From Gigaspora rosea (taxonomy: Eukaryota > Glomeromycota > Glomeromycetes > Diversisporales > Gigasporaceae): DNA of 64,000 bases. Made by a program: the position numbers and the translations under genes. The notes under the pieces are model-generated. The model searched no databases and was not told the origin of the DNA. It worked only from the letters and a program-made list of their open reading frames with translations. Location of the stretch: the NCBI GenBank assembly GCA_003550325.1, contig QKWP01000442.1:66312-130311 (forward strand), given 5' to 3'. Below are positions 1 through 12,289 of this stretch, in pieces (position 1 is the stretch's first letter; every line of letters starts with the position of its first letter).

Positions 1-100
1 AAGATGTTAAAATTTGTCTTTTTTGATCAAAAATCCAAAATTGTGCATCAAATCTCTAGATTACAAGTAAAAACAAAACAGCCGTTTTGATGCATCTTTA

Positions 101-268
101 GGTGCTGAACAAGTTTACTTAGTGCATTTTGTTAGAATTAATTAATATATATTTGTGAATTATAAGATTTTATAAAATTTTATTAATAAAATTCTATAAA
201 ATCTTATAATTCATAAAATTTTACTAATTTATTCTAACAAAATGCCTAAGTAAACTTGTTCAGCGCCA
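101..268. repeat. Fold-back palindrome, GTGCTGAACAAG type
   Basis: The left arm begins GGTGCTGAACAAGTTTACTT and the right arm ends with its near-perfect complement before position 268. The arms are about 84 bases each and meet near 185. The same hairpin is the repeat unit of the array inside the element at 23140-24857, so this is a stand-alone copy of that unit. No coding content. Confidence 0.8.
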
Positions 269-279
269 AAAAATACATA

Positions 280-437
280 TAAATATATTCGGACACAGAC
301 CAGTCTGCAGACTTCGGACCAGACACAGACCAGACTCAGACTTGACTAAAAAGTCTGAATATAAAAGTCTGAGTCTGGTCCAAAAATCAGACCAGACTCA
401 GACTTGACTAAAGTCTGGTTCGAGTCCGGTCTGTAGG
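280..437. repeat. Short repeat block rich in AGACCAGACTCAGAC
   Basis: The motifs CAGACCAGACTCAGACTTG and GTCTGAGTCTGGTC recur in both orientations, and the two ends are loosely inverted (ACAGACC near 290, GGTCTGT near 427). It is probably a small MITE next to the 3' end of the LINE. No ORF. Confidence 0.5.
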
Positions 438-863
438 AGCACTAGCTCTTAGTAACCTCATGTATGACCAAGTGAATGATTTCGTAGAGGAGAGAGGAGT
501 TTTGGCAGCTGAGCCAGTGTAGAGGTGAGTCAGGGAGGTTGTACTGGAAACAGTTGGGTGATGTGAATTTTTCTGGATATATTGTGTGGAAGTGCGAGTA
601 TGTTGGGAGGTTGTTGAAAAGGAGTTTAATTTTGAATGATTTCTGGTGGTTACTTTCTGGTGATTAAGTTTAGGATTAGTAAAGTGGTTGGAGCTTTTTT
701 GGTTGTTGTTAAAGTATAACCAGGTGGCATTCCAGTCTATATAGTGAAAGAAGTGTGTCTATTCTGTGCAATGTTTTTGTGATGACCGCATTGCAATTAT
801 GTGTGCTTTACAGATATTTCTAATGAAACGCCTTGTTGGGCTTTCGATGGAGTGTCCTTCCCA

Positions 864-1679
864 CTACAAGAAGAGGTATGGATTGTGTAAGTTTGAATGG
901 TTGAGGAGTAGCTTGTGTTGAAGTGTATAGTTTCTAGCTAAGCGATCTGCTAGGTTGTTATAGCTGTTGTCTGTGTGTGCTTGGACTTTGTGAAGGCTGA
1001 GCTGGATGTTGAATGCCTGTATAGCATTAAGAAGGGTGTGCCAGACTGGCCAAGAGTTAAACTTGAAATATTTGGAGGAATGTCTGGAGGTGGTTAGGAG
1101 CTTATTGTATTTGGAGATTACGAACTGAGAGTCTGTAAAGATATCAACTGTGGAGTTGCGTGGTACAGTAGATATAGCTGAGAGGATAGCCAAAAGCTCA
1201 GCTTTGTATGATGAAGGCCAGCTGTGCGCTTGTGCTGTGAACTGGTGGGTAATTTGATCATTGTGGATTTGTGCCCAGCCAATGCCCATAGAGCAGTGGT
1301 TAGTGCCAATTTCTACCACAGAACCATCTGTGTAGAAAGTGAAGTGCTGGACAGCAAAATTGTTATATACAATTCTAAAGAGATTTTGTGAAGCCTCGTT
1401 GTCATGAAAGAGGATTGGCACTAGTGAATCAGTGATGTGTACTGTAAGTAATAGTGGGGTGGCAAGAGGGTGCTTGATTGCTACTGAATAGATAAGGTCG
1501 ATGTAGTTAGCATTGAATTTGAGTTGTTTGTTAGTAGTTTTCTTGCCCAAGAATTGGGTGGAAAGGATTGCTAAAACTTCTAGAGTGCAGCAACTTGTAA
1601 TACGGTTTGAGTTAAGGTGACAATCAGTGCAGGGAGAGCATTGAACTGGAGGGAGGGAGTATTGGTTGAAGTGGGACAA
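864..1679 (-). CDS. LINE RNase H domain, open frame
   Basis: This 271-codon open stretch encodes a type I RNase H domain that would degrade the RNA strand of the RNA-DNA hybrid during retrotransposition. Visible motifs are YTDGS with the first catalytic Asp, SYKAELLAIL with the Glu, IFTDSQFVI with the second Asp, and a C-terminal VQAHTD then NNLADRLAR carrying the last acidic site. All core residues seem present. It is the 3' end of LINE ORF2 and is cut off from the reverse transcriptase by breaks and an insertion, so the ATG used here is not a real gene start. Confidence 0.8.
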   Translation of the reverse strand: MSHFNQYSLPPVQCSPCTDCHLNSNRITSCCTLEVLAILSTQFLGKKTTNKQLKFNANYIDLIYSVAIKHPLATPLLLTVHITDSLVPILFHDNEASQNLFRIVYNNFAVQHFTFYTDGSVVEIGTNHCSMGIGWAQIHNDQITHQFTAQAHSWPSSYKAELLAILSAISTVPRNSTVDIFTDSQFVISKYNKLLTTSRHSSKYFKFNSWPVWHTLLNAIQAFNIQLSLHKVQAHTDNSYNNLADRLARNYTLQHKLLLNHSNLHNPYLFL

Positions 1680-1814
1680 ATCTATGTTGTGTTGCCAATG
1701 TGTGATAGAAACTGTATTGGTCTGTTTAAAGGTTTTTTTTATTTGTCCAATTATGATATTATTGTCTTTGTATATTAGTAACCATGGTTTATAGGATTTG
1801 GGTATTGAGTTTGT

Positions 1815-2365
1815 TTAATAGGCAAATGGGTTGAACCCGTTGGGTCTGATCTCTGGGGAGATAGTATGTTGAAGTTTGTGAGATAGAATTGTGTCTTTTA
1901 AGTGTGAGAACCAGAGTGGTTTTTTCCCTCTAGGGAGGTAAAGGAGTCTAGGCAAGATATATTGCCATTCAAGAAGGATATTGTTGTCTGCTGAACTCAA
2001 TTGTTCTAAATAGAGGATGTGGTTGTGACGTAGCTGTTGCTTTAAGGTTTTGTATTTTGGGTGTTTGGAGAGGATGCTTTCAAGTGGTATACAACTATTG
2101 TTAATTGTCTTGGGCCATAGGACACCAGAATTGGCTAGGACAGTAATGCCCAAGTGGTTGAAAAGCTGGATAATTTTGAAGTTGGTTGTGTGTCTATTGG
2201 GGCTATTGATAATTGGTTGCAGGTGTTGGAGAATATTGGTTGTGGACCATAAGTTGTTTTGCAGTTGTTGGAGTCTAATACGAGTTGAAGTACCAAGTGT
2301 TAAAGAATTGTTTAAACGTTGCAGGAAGTTGCTGATATGGTGTTGTGGCTGGATGTAGTGGTTGG
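1815..2365 (-). pseudogene. LINE ORF2 connector between RT and RNase H
   Basis: An open minus-strand stretch (112 codons from 2153, with homologous-looking sequence on to the insertion at about 2370) lies between the reverse transcriptase and RNase H parts. It has no catalytic motif I recognise. Its position and strand fit the C-terminal thumb or connector region of a LINE ORF2. Confidence 0.5.
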
Positions 2366-2371
2366 AATCGT

Positions 2372-3671
2372 ATCAGTTTATAACCGGATATTCGGTTTAG
2401 AACATCAATCCGATTTACAATAAAACATATATCGGATTTAAATTTGACTTTGCAAATAAAATCGGATTATCGATTTTAACCAGTTTTTAAATAAGGTAGC
2501 CATGTGATGTAGTTGCGCTAGAACACTGCTAGAACCAGGAATACAGATAATGAATTTTGTAATTATATACAAAGAAATTTTTATATAGGTTGGTCTCAAC
2601 GTCAATTTCCCAGAGGTCCACACACAATTTTGACCAAATCCAGCCTTTTTGCTTGTTTACACCTAGCAACAAATATCACATTGCTGCTTTTTCGGGCTTT
2701 GCTCGGTCTTGTGAGATGGGCTTTCCATTGGTCCACTCCACTTGCCTCATCTTTTTTCCTTTGGTACCAAGGTACTGGAAGCCCGGTCCATCTTCTTATT
2801 TAACTTCATTCACGATCTTTAAATAAATAATTCTATTTAGAATTGTTAGAGCTTTTCGGAGGCTTGGCTGGCTCTGTAGTTTTCCACAACTTTTCAGGGT
2901 TCGTCTGTTGTTTTTTTTTTATTATCTCAGTCTTGTGCGATACAGTCGTCACATAGATCATGAAAGCTCCAGATCAGCCACCAGCACTATACTAACGATA
3001 TAGAGTAATTTATAATTTCAAATTTATTAATATTTAAAACCAATTCGTCAGATAAAAAAAATTGTTCACGGTATATATTAGCAATGTTTTATATTTCTTT
3101 TCCTTCTGTTATTTAGATTTTTTATTAATTAAAGTAACTATTATATAAGCGCCACAAATATATTTTATACATTAATTAATTTAATATATAATCTCATAAA
3201 GATATTTTCATAGTTAATTGATATAAAAAGCAAATAGGATACTTTGTTAGAATTTTCGTTTTTGCATGCTATATTAATATGAATATTAGAACTTTTTGTT
3301 TCTGCATACTATATTAGCACATATAAATTAGATATATTACAACCATAAAAGTTAATAAATAAGCAAATATCCATTTAAAACCTTATCGTTATAACTAACG
3401 CCTTTAATCATGATCTTATTGGTATACAAGATAAGGCGAAGCCTATTGCGAATGAAATATAATNCGTTATAACTAACGCCTTTAATCATGATCTTATTGG
3501 TATACAAGATAAGGCGAAGCCTATTGTGAATGAAATATAATCCAAATTACTAAGTTCAACATATATATCTTTAATACAAACCAGATTATAAACGATAAAT
3601 CTGATTTAAATTTTTTTAAAAAAGATATATAATCGGTTTATTTTTTATAAAAAAGAATGAATATCCGATTA
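2372..3671. mobile_element. DNA element inserted in the LINE
   Basis: The ORF2 connector and reverse transcriptase are separated by about 1.3 kb of non-LINE sequence. The two ends carry an inverted motif, TAACCGGATATTC near 2380 and GAATATCCGATTA at 3659-3671, plus further TCGGATT repeats in both orientations close to the ends. No transposase ORF is present, so it would be non-autonomous. A target-site duplication was not found, so the exact borders are uncertain. It contains the 77-base duplication around the single N at 3464. Confidence 0.5.
3387..3541. repeat. 77-base duplication flanking one N
   Basis: Bases 3387-3463 and 3465-3541 are the same 77-base sequence with one C/T difference, separated by a single N at 3464. 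This looks like two contig ends that overlap but were joined by a gap symbol. It is most likely an assembly artefact, not a biological tandem repeat. Confidence 0.85.
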
Positions 3672-5600
3672 GACAATTTGCAAACTGGTTCCAACCTCTA
3701 GCTGGATGTCCCATATGTTCCGGATATTGTATAAGTTATGGTTTAGTATAGTACTATTAGGAGTAGAGCGTGGGAGATGGAACTTGTGTTTTGCAATTGT
3801 TAGGTATTTGCTCAAGATTTTGTTGCATGTTGACTGGGGAATTACGATATTGTGTAGATGATATTCGGTAGGTGGAATAATGACTGTATTAATGATATAT
3901 GTGATTTGTTTGTCAGTTATACTTTTTGTACTAGCAATACTAGCTAAGCTTGTAGCTTTTTCTTGGATTAATTTGATTTGAGCAGTTTGCTTGTTATTAA
4001 GAGTGAACCAGCATCTGAGGAATTTGAATGGCTGGTCCTTAGGAATCGAACTAATATAGGAGTCTAGAAATAATATGGAAGAAGAGGTATGTTTCGTAAT
4101 GAAGGTGGATTTAGATGGATTGACTTGTATGTCTGCTATTTGATAAAAGGAGGCTGCCATTTCAGTTATTTTTTCTAGCTCTTTGGATTGGGAGATCCAC
4201 AGGGTATCACTATGTAAGCCAGGACTGATACTGATGTATAAAGGTGGTTAGTATTTGGTGAAGAAGATTAATATACCACGATGTTAACAGTATATATCCT
4301 GAGAAATGTGTTGAGATATGAGTAATTAGAGGATCGTAATATATTCTCCAGAAAAGTGGTGTAATTGTCTCTCCTTGGTCAATGCCGTTCCTAACTGAGT
4401 ATGAGTTGATAAGGCCAAGGTTAGTGATTACTCGGTTTGTACGGTCAGAAAGCAGGTTAGAGAGGATGTTGATTAGTGTTTTAGGCATCTGAATTCTGTG
4501 TAGTGATTTATGGAAGAGATTAAAATTAACTGAATCATATGCTTTGCTCATGTCCTGGGATAAAAGCCAAAGTTGGTTTGAATTGCAGGATGCATTTTCA
4601 ATGATGTTGTTGAGAATGTGAATCGGTATGGCTGTTGAGTTGCCTGGTAAGGCCACATAATTGAAGGGTGAGAGAATTTCGTGTTTAGATAGAATATTGT
4701 TTAAGTGGTTAGTAAGCAGTTTTGTGTAGAGTTTCTTAATGTGCTCGACGAGGCTTATGGGCCTGGTGTTGTTGAGGTTGCCGTCAAAAATAGGTTTTTT
4801 TGAGATTGGGAAGATATAGCCCTCTTTCCATTGTTTAGATATGGTCTGAGTAGAGAGGCAACAGTTGAAGAAAGAGGTTATTGCTTGTATGAAGTTTGGC
4901 CCTGCGTATTTAAACATTTCATAGCTAATTTCTGAGGGTCTTCAGGCCTTGTTGTTTTGTAGCTGGCTAAGTGTTGAAGTCACTTCTTCTTGGCTGAAGC
5001 TTGCCAGAGCATCCGTGTACCATGTAGAGTCAATGTTGGTTTTGGGTTGTATTCATCTTGCCATACAGAATCAAATAGGCTTTGGTTGACTTGGCGAGGG
5101 GCTGTCCAGTTGTCAAAGTGTTGGTCTTTAATAGCAGATGGGTCAGTAATTACCTCCTGCTCGAGTTTTATGTTGTCGAATTTTACGAGATCCTTGTGTC
5201 GGTTTAAAATACTGTTAATCATGGAAGTAGGATGAGTTATGAGCTTGAAGCATCTTTTTTGGATTGACTCAGAGATTTGCTGCTTGATCTGTTTAATGTT
5301 TTCCATGTTGCGGGCATGATATAAGTTTTTCCATTCTAAGTTTGCCTCGCTGATCCAATCAGAAAGAAGCTGGTGAGTGGATAGCAACAGAGGTATTTGA
5401 AGCTGAACAGATTGATTTAGTGCTGTAATACCCGAGTTAAGGTGGTCTGGAATTGGTAGGTTCTGTTGATTACCTGTTTGATCTTCCGGATAGTGCTGCT
5501 AAGTCTTTTGAGGCTAATATGTAGGTGTGTTGCTGCAGCTGAGAAGGTGTGTTGGAAATTGCGTACACTAAACCTTTTGTTAGGAATATGTTGTATCACA
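3669..5600 (-). pseudogene. LINE reverse transcriptase domain
   Basis: The minus strand encodes a non-LTR reverse transcriptase in two main open pieces (4917-4210 and 4160-3669), with an N-terminal part at 5387-4980. Recognisable motifs are RPISLVEHIKKLYTKLL, LSQDMSKAYDSVN with the first catalytic Asp, and GIDQGETITPLFW. The YxDD box is broken: a DTLWIS-like sequence remains near 4200, but in another frame. It would copy element RNA at a nicked target. Frame changes show it is inactive. Confidence 0.8.
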
Positions 5601-5779
5601 GTATTAATAATACTGGTTTGGATTTTGTACTATGTGGCCTCTAGAGATTCAGAAGTATCTGTTGTCAGTGGTGTATTATGGGAAATAAGGTTGCTTTTGA
5701 CTTGGTTGGAGAAGTTTTCCCAGAGGCGTTGTCCATGACCTTGTAGTCGAAAACTCTTCTGCGGATTCAGGTTTTTTGT

Positions 5780-6500
5780 CTTGGCTTACTAGTTAGGGCG
5801 TATGGAAAGAACCATTTGGATATAAGGATTTTGTGATCGCTCTGAGTACTGGTGTGAGAGTCGTCTATGGTATATTCAGTAAGATATGATATTATGGGGT
5901 GGTATACCCATATGTGATCGATTTGGCTACTGTATCTTGAGCTGTACTATGTATGGCTTTGGTTTTGTAAATGGGATGCCAGATCATACATATTGTTGTA
6001 TGCGAGGAATTGGAGAAGTTTGTATTTGATTGAGCTAGAATGTATCTTGTTGGTAGTAGCATTGAAGTCCTCTAAAACAATAAGGAGTATATTGTGTGAT
6101 GTGGTCTGCTGTATCCAATAGATAATGCGGTTTTGTGTATCGAGCCTGATAGGAGGGCTATCACATGGAAGGTAAGTCAGAATTTGAAATCGTGTTTAAA
6201 GAAGATGTCGATAGCAATTGCGTAGCCTGGGTATGTAATAATGTTATGGATATGTGGAGTAAGGTCATTGTTTATCATAAGTGCAGTTCCTGCTTTGGAG
6301 CCCTTTGTACAGGACCAAAAGTAAGTATAGTGAGGCGTTTTGTGAGGTTTGGTGGTTAAATATTCATCAGACAAATTGGTTTTTGTGAGGCTAATAATGT
6401 TAAGGTTGTTCTCAAGACAGTATTGCTCTTAGACTTGTTTTTTGAGATCTTGGTTAAGGCCTCAGACATTGTGTGTGCAAATAGAGAGTAAGAGGGAGTT
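5780..6500 (-). pseudogene. LINE AP-type endonuclease domain
   Basis: Conceptual minus-strand reading gives the exonuclease-endonuclease-phosphatase fold used to nick target DNA. ICTHNV-GLNQDLKKQ lies near 6480 and a KAGTALMINNDL stretch near 6290. DFNAT follows near 6070, SSQIDHIWVY near 5925, and SDHKILISKWF near 5830. In-frame stops near 6470 and 6430 and a frame change show decay. It lies between ORF1 and the reverse transcriptase, as in I/Tad-like LINEs. Confidence 0.75.
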
Positions 6501-6932
6501 AGGTTGGTTAGTAGGTTTGATTGAGGTAGTGCCAAAGTTTGTTTGTTGTGCCATGTTTGTGTTTCTCATTAGCTAGTTTAGCTTGTGTCCATTGGTGTTA
6601 TATTTTCCAATAGCCGGGAGGTGTGATTTTTAGTTGTATCATCATTGTCATTGTTTGGGTCCTTGAGTTCTTCCGATATCTGTGAGGTACTTGCAAATGA
6701 CTATACGGTACTAGGTAAGGCGGGCCTGATTCGTGTGTGTGTTTTGAATATGCTCCACTTAGGGGTAGGTAAGGGGCAAGTCTAATAAAAAGTCTGGGAT
6801 GGAGTTAATCATAAAGTGTGACCGGAGGGTTTTCATAGTAGGAGCTATATTGTGTTGTAATAAGATTGGGAGTGATAGTTCAATATTTAGATCAGAGAGG
6901 ATAGTTTGCAAGTTGGGTAAGTTATCTGGAAG

Positions 6933-9230
6933 CTAAGGTAGGTGTTTGGGGTAGGGTGGGTTTGCTAGCGGTTCCTCAGGGGGGTTAGTAGGGATTTGGA
7001 TCCACTCCTCTGGGAGTTTAATGAAGTAGTAATGTTTTCGTAATTCTTTAACGGCTTCTACTAAGTTTTTTGGTGTTTTGACCGGAATTGGAATGTTGAA
7101 TTCTTCCATAATTTGGTCTATTTTGGGAAGCATAGGCTTATCAGTAGGATTGGCCTGCATGATATTTTTAGGCAAGGGGAGCCTGAATTTGTAATAAGGT
7201 GTTATTTGTTTTAGGAATTTTCTAGCTTCCTGATCACTAGTGATTGGGAATGAAAACTGGGTAACTGTTTTGATTTTGTTTGTATCAGACAGGAGTGGAA
7301 GCTTTGTACTGAAATAGTCATTGGGCAAAAGCTTGAATATATAGTATTCTCTGAGTGTAGCAACCACTTCTGAGAGTGGGACATCTGAGATAGCGGGGTT
7401 GAATGGGAAGAAGCTCTTAACTCTGGGGTTAAGTTCCTGATAAGTGGAGAGGAGAGGCTTTCTTTTAGGTGGCAAGTCAAAGTAAATATCAAGGATCCAG
7501 TCGTCTATTTTATAGTAGTCAGTGAGTTTTCTCTTGTATTCAGATATGTATGGTAAAGCTGCTCTGTGCTTGATTGGGAAGTACTGGCGCAAACTAGGGT
7601 TAGCTCTTTGTAGTGTGAAGGAAGAGGAGGAAGTTTTACAAAGTATGCTTCTGGGAGTTCACTGAATTTGAAGATTTTTCTTAAGCCGTTGACCACTCCT
7701 TTGGTATGTGATCGCTATTTGATAGGGTGTGCAAAGGTGAGAATTGCTTTTATTTCCTTAGTAATTTGGTCTGGATGCTCGGGAAGTGGAAGTAATCTCT
7801 CTTCAATAGCTTTTTGAATTTCTTTTTTAAGCATTTTGGGATCTTCAGCATCTTTGTCTTTGATTTGCAAGAAGCCTCGTGCATATCGTTTTAGCTCATA
7901 GGTAGCTTTTATTGTAAGTTTAGCGAAGTTGGTACTAGCGAAATATTGGCTAATTAGCATTTTTCTGAGCATTGAGTAAATGATAGTACATGTTTCCCAG
8001 TTGGTGTATGTAACTTTATTTTCCTCTTTGTATGTCTCAAGGGCATCGTTATATAGGCTCATGTACTCCTTCTGGTGTGCTGGTTGGGTTCTTTGGTTCC
8101 TGGTGAAGGTAGTGAAAATCTTGTATCCCGGTGGACGAGTTTAAAACAGATAGCCTCAGGGAGTTTAGGTTGTTTAGGGCTTGTTGTTAGTTTGTATTTA
8201 GTAAACTTGTAGATTCCTGCTGATGTTGGTAATGCTTCTGTGATGGTATCAAATGACCAGACTTCTGGATCGAAGGGTATGTCATCTGGTATTTCAAGTT
8301 TGCTTTGTACGGTGGTTGCCCATTCCATGTGATCTATGGTATCTGTAAATGGTATGTTCAGGTGTATCTTAGTAATCTGGCTGTAGAGTGATCTGCTGCT
8401 ACCAGGGGCATTCTCGAGCGTGATTTTAGATGCTTTGTTAGAAAGAGCAGTTTGTGGTGATATGACCCGCGAGCATTTTTTGCTAGTATTTGCCGTAGTG
8501 GCTGGATGTGGCTGAGCAACGGTGGTATACTACTAGAAATAATAGATAAGGTAATTTGTTTAGTGGGTGTTGATGGTCGTGGTACTCCAGTTTGATTGGT
8601 GGTTGCAATTGGCGATAGCTGTGTATCTACTAGAGATAGAAAGTCTGAAAAAAGCGGTGTCTGTACAAGGAGTACTTGCAGGGTTGTATTGTCAGATGTA
8701 GCACCTTTTAGTTGAATTTGCTTGTTTTCTTTGTAGCTTTCTACTGATTCGTTATCAGTTTCTGGGTTAATAGTTGCACTATATGGGATTGCTAGGAGGT
8801 CATTGGTGCGTTTTGCTTTTGCATATGGTTTTATAGCATTTTCGTATAGTTGTAATAGTGTAGCAAGATCACTGCTTTGGGACGTTTGTGTAGTTTTGCA
8901 ATGATGTTGACAGAACCGTCTTCTTGTGCTATGAGGTCGAATAGAACTGATTGGTCTGTGTTATCTTGTTTGTATAGCCAATAAGGTGGAAATTTAACCA
9001 AATTTGGGATCTTTTCTTGTTTGGTAATATTGGTATAAAAGATGAATTTGTCTTTGTATTCTGGTAGTGAAAAAACAGAGAAGAAGACAACGTAAGTTTG
9101 GGCCAGTCGCTTTAGCTGGTTCTGTTTCTAGCAAAGTAGGCCTTGCATTGGGGAGTGTTTTTTTCAGCTGAGTTTGTTTGCGGGAAAATGGTAGGAAGTT
9201 AATGAATGAGGAGGAGCTGCTTGAGGACAT
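6933..9230 (-). pseudogene. LINE ORF1-like region, broken
   Basis: Several minus-strand open stretches (9230-8994, 8328-8059, 8062-7715, 7696-7505, 7592-6933) follow each other in different frames upstream of the endonuclease. The 5' stretch starts with a serine run. The rest is rich in charged residues and in repeated LPLP..PE-type motifs such as LLPLPEHPDQITKEIKAI. No CCHC knuckle or RRM could be identified. Position and strand make it the nucleic-acid-binding ORF1 of the same LINE, now frameshifted. Confidence 0.5.
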
Positions 9231-9260
9231 AGTTTCTGGTGCGGGTTTAGGTGCGAGGGG

Positions 9261-10448
9261 TGTTTTGGTTTGGGGTTTTTTGTGTTTTTACTTAAAACTG
9301 AGGTGACAAAATGTTTTTTGTTATCTAATATTGAGTAGTCCTTAGGACCGTTGTTGCCAGACGGCTAAAAAACTAACTTGTTGTTTATTTTTGAGTTAAT
9401 CGCTTTTATTTGGGTGAATTACTGGTGAATTTAGACCTTTTTGTAGAAAAGACACCTCTTTTAGGTCAATATTTGGTGCCGAACAACTTTACTTAGAAGC
9501 CGAGTATCAAGTTATTTAGTAAAATTTCAGGATATTGTCACGGGAAAATTTTTTCTTTTGTTCTAGTTTTGGTAATAGGGATCTATGGGAAGAGTTTAAT
9601 TTAAATTTTTTTATTTAATTCATTTTTAAAATTTTTTTAATAAATTATTTTATTATTTATTTTTTGTTTTATTCTTTCTTTTTTATTTTTTTTTTATTTA
9701 TTAATTTGTTTTATTTTTTATTTTTTTTTTAAATTAAATTATTTTTTAATTTTTTTTTATTAATTTTTCTTTATTTAATGTTTTAACTTATTTAAATTTT
9801 TTAATTTTTAATTTAGTTTTAATTATTCTAAATTATTTTTTTTGTTATTAGTATACGTGCATCATGAAAAACCAAGATTGTTACGATTTTTTGAAGCAGT
9901 TTACATATATGTACTAGAGTGGCACTCTTTACAATCGAATGAAAAAGTACTTCAGAAGCTCTTTTTATAAATTACTATATGGTAGACTTTATTTTTTATT
10001 TATTTTTCTTTTAATTCAGTTTAAATTACTTAAATTATTTTATTTTAAATTATTTTATTTTATTTTACATAATTCTTTACATAAACTATTTTATACTAAT
10101 AAAACCATTTCTATACTAATACTATACTAATCCTAACTCTAACTTTAAACCACACAAGTACCTCTTACACTAATTCTGCTATCTAACCCATATAACAAAT
10201 ACAGAAATAAATTAGTATGACAACAATACTAGTGATGCAAAGAAGCACGACTCCAGTGATAAAAAAAAGCAGTAAAGTTTCGACAGTACCAAAAAAAAAT
10301 TAAACGATATAAACAAAAAAAAAGGATTGTATATATATATAATTTGTATAACTAGGGAGGTCAGGTTTTCAAGTAACCCAAAAAATCTCATCTATATCCT
10401 ATATCTGTTTTGGAACATAATGTATTTTTTTTAATAAACCATGATATA
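9261..10448. other. AT-rich stretch without recognisable gene
   Basis: Contains a half-unit of the GTGCTGAACAAG hairpin near 9470 (GGTGCCGAACAACTTTACTT), then long T-rich low-complexity sequence (about 9590-9850). I see no gene. The short ORFs are composition artefacts. Confidence 0.6.
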
Positions 10449-10699
10449 CAGTGTTGGGTGATATGGCAGTCAACCAAAAATTTGCTGGTCAAATTGGTCT
10501 GGTCAAATTGGTCAATTGGTCAAACTGGTCAAATTGGTCAAGTTTATTATATAAATATTATATATATATTATATAATAAATTATATTTTAAATATGCTAT
10601 TTAACCAAATTGACTAGTACAGGTCCTTTGACCAGACCGGTCAAATTGGTCAAATTGGTCTGGTCCAATGGTCAAATTGGTCTGGTCAAGCCAATACTG
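10449..10699. mobile_element. hAT-like MITE with GGTCAAATT repeats
   Basis: The ends are inverted, CAGTGTTGG at the left and CCAATACTG at the right. Flanking 8-mers match 7 of 8 (ATGATATA and ATGAAATA), as expected for an old hAT insertion. The interior is made of short GGTCAAATTGGTC repeats in direct order around an AT-rich centre. No coding capacity. Confidence 0.7.
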
Positions 10700-11200
10700 A
10701 TGAAATAGTAATTAATCGTTAAAAATCTTAACAATTATAATTTAGCAGTTGATTATTAAGAATCTTAACAATTATTAATCATTAAGAAACTTAATTATTA
10801 TAATTTAATAGTTGATTGTTAGGAATCTTAATGGTTATTATTTAGTAGTTGATTGTTAAAAATCTTAATGTATATTTTATATGCTAAATATCGATTTCTA
10901 ACAATTAATCGATTATTATCGATTTATATAAATTCGATGATAATCGATCAATAGTTGCATATTGATTATAATCTATTTCTGATATATGGGGTCTGTTCCT
11001 TGAAAATGACCTTACGGGACATAGTAAATCATATGATCAAAACTTGATTTTCAAGGAACAGACCCCATATATTGATTTTTAATAAGTATCAATTTATAAC
11101 TAAATATCGATATATATCGTATATTCTAAACGTTATATATCGATTTGTTGCTATATATCGATAATTATCTGTCTAAAATATTTGCTGATATAATAAACGG
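10700..11200. repeat. ATCGAT-rich dispersed repeat, copy 1
   Basis: This copy shares a long, alignable ATATATCGAT-rich sequence with 17750-17896 plus 22665-22760, and in part with 20490-20620 and 22010-22260. Two copies are interrupted by different insertions at different places: the 90-base hairpin at 10985-11072 here, and the 4.8-kb element in the other. No ORF. Confidence 0.7.
10985..11072. mobile_element. Tiny fold-back MITE
   Basis: GGGGTCTGTTCCTTGAAAAT at the left and its complement ATTTTCAAGGAACAGACCCC at the right form a 20-base perfect stem around about 45 bases, flanked on both sides by ATATAT. The second copy of the surrounding repeat (17.8 kb) lacks it, which supports insertion. 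Confidence 0.8.
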
Positions 11201-12031
11201 CACTTTCCTAAAGGACCGAAAGTAACCATGAAGTAATCGGTTGAGTCAGTTGACACCAAATATTTCAGTTCGGTTAACCAATTAAGAAAAATTTTCTTAG
11301 TTCAAATCATTAATATAATTACAATTTACTACGCAATAATATTCTGAGATTTGAAACGTATTACATATCACTCTGGTTATATTGACATCTGGATGTACTA
11401 ACATCTGGCTATACTGACACTTTTTAAAATTTTGAACCTATCCCTTACTTTGTAGAGGTTTGCAACCAAATTTGCCTATATAATTACTATAAATATACCT
11501 CTGATCTAGTTTTTTAATCATTTAAGATATTTAAATAAAATTTGGTATTATAATATTTAAGAACAAGGATTATATTTTTAAATTATTTAAATTTATATTA
11601 TAAGACAAAAAGTTTATGTTGCTTATAAGCTGAAAATATTAAATTTTAAAGAAATTTTTTAACAAAAAAATATTTTACAATATCTTGGCAAATTCTTTAA
11701 ATATTGGGTTTAAAAATATAGTTTCTTATACAACTTTGTTGTTTATATAAAGGATGACAACTTTCATTATTTGACTTTAAATGATTTACTTGTAAAAATT
11801 AGGACTTGTATTAGAAGTGAAAATTTTTTTATAAACGGGAACATATAAAGCTTGAGAAACCCTAAAGAAAAAAATTATAGTAAAAGTTCCAAACCAAAAA
11901 TTTAAACTTTTTATTACACCAAAGTTTTTTAATAATTTTAAAAAAAATTTATAATAAAGTTGATAAAACAGAACTAATATTAGGGGGCATCCATAAATAA
12001 TGTTATGTACCCCCTCATAGTAGCGCTGGAC

Positions 12032-12270
12032 TAGTGATGCCACCAAAATTGATTTTTGAAAAAGGCCTATTTCGTCTTTATTAGAGAAAATTAAAATTTT
12101 TTATAAGAAAGAACAAATAAAATTTATATAGATATGTTCCTTATAGTTTCGTCTATTCAAAAAAAGTATCAAATAATTTCGTCTTTCAAGTAAAATAGGT
12201 CAAAACCAATTTCATCTTCAAATTTCAATTTCAGGTTTTAGAACCCGAAATGCTTTCGTCCTCATGTATA
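12032..12270. mobile_element. 239-base hAT-like MITE, copy 1
   Basis: Begins TAGTGATGCCACC and ends CTCATGTATA, flanked by a perfect 8-base duplication CGCTGGAC (12024-12031 and 12271-12278). A second copy of exactly the same length lies inverted at 37608-37846 with a different perfect 8-base duplication. No ORF. Confidence 0.9.
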
Positions 12271-12289
12271 CGCTGGACCCCCCCTCTAC

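Larger units (their letters stand above)
438..9260 (-). mobile_element. Non-LTR retrotransposon (LINE), decayed, interrupted
   Basis: On the minus strand the order is ORF1-like region (about 9230-6933), AP-endonuclease (about 6500-5780), reverse transcriptase (about 5600-3670), a connector (about 2370-1815) and RNase H (1679-864). This is the layout of an I- or Tad-type LINE. The parts lie in several frames with stop codons, so the copy is dead as a whole, although the RNase H part is open. A DNA element interrupts it at about 2370-3672. End coordinates are approximate; no poly-A tail or target-site duplication could be fixed. Confidence 0.8.
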
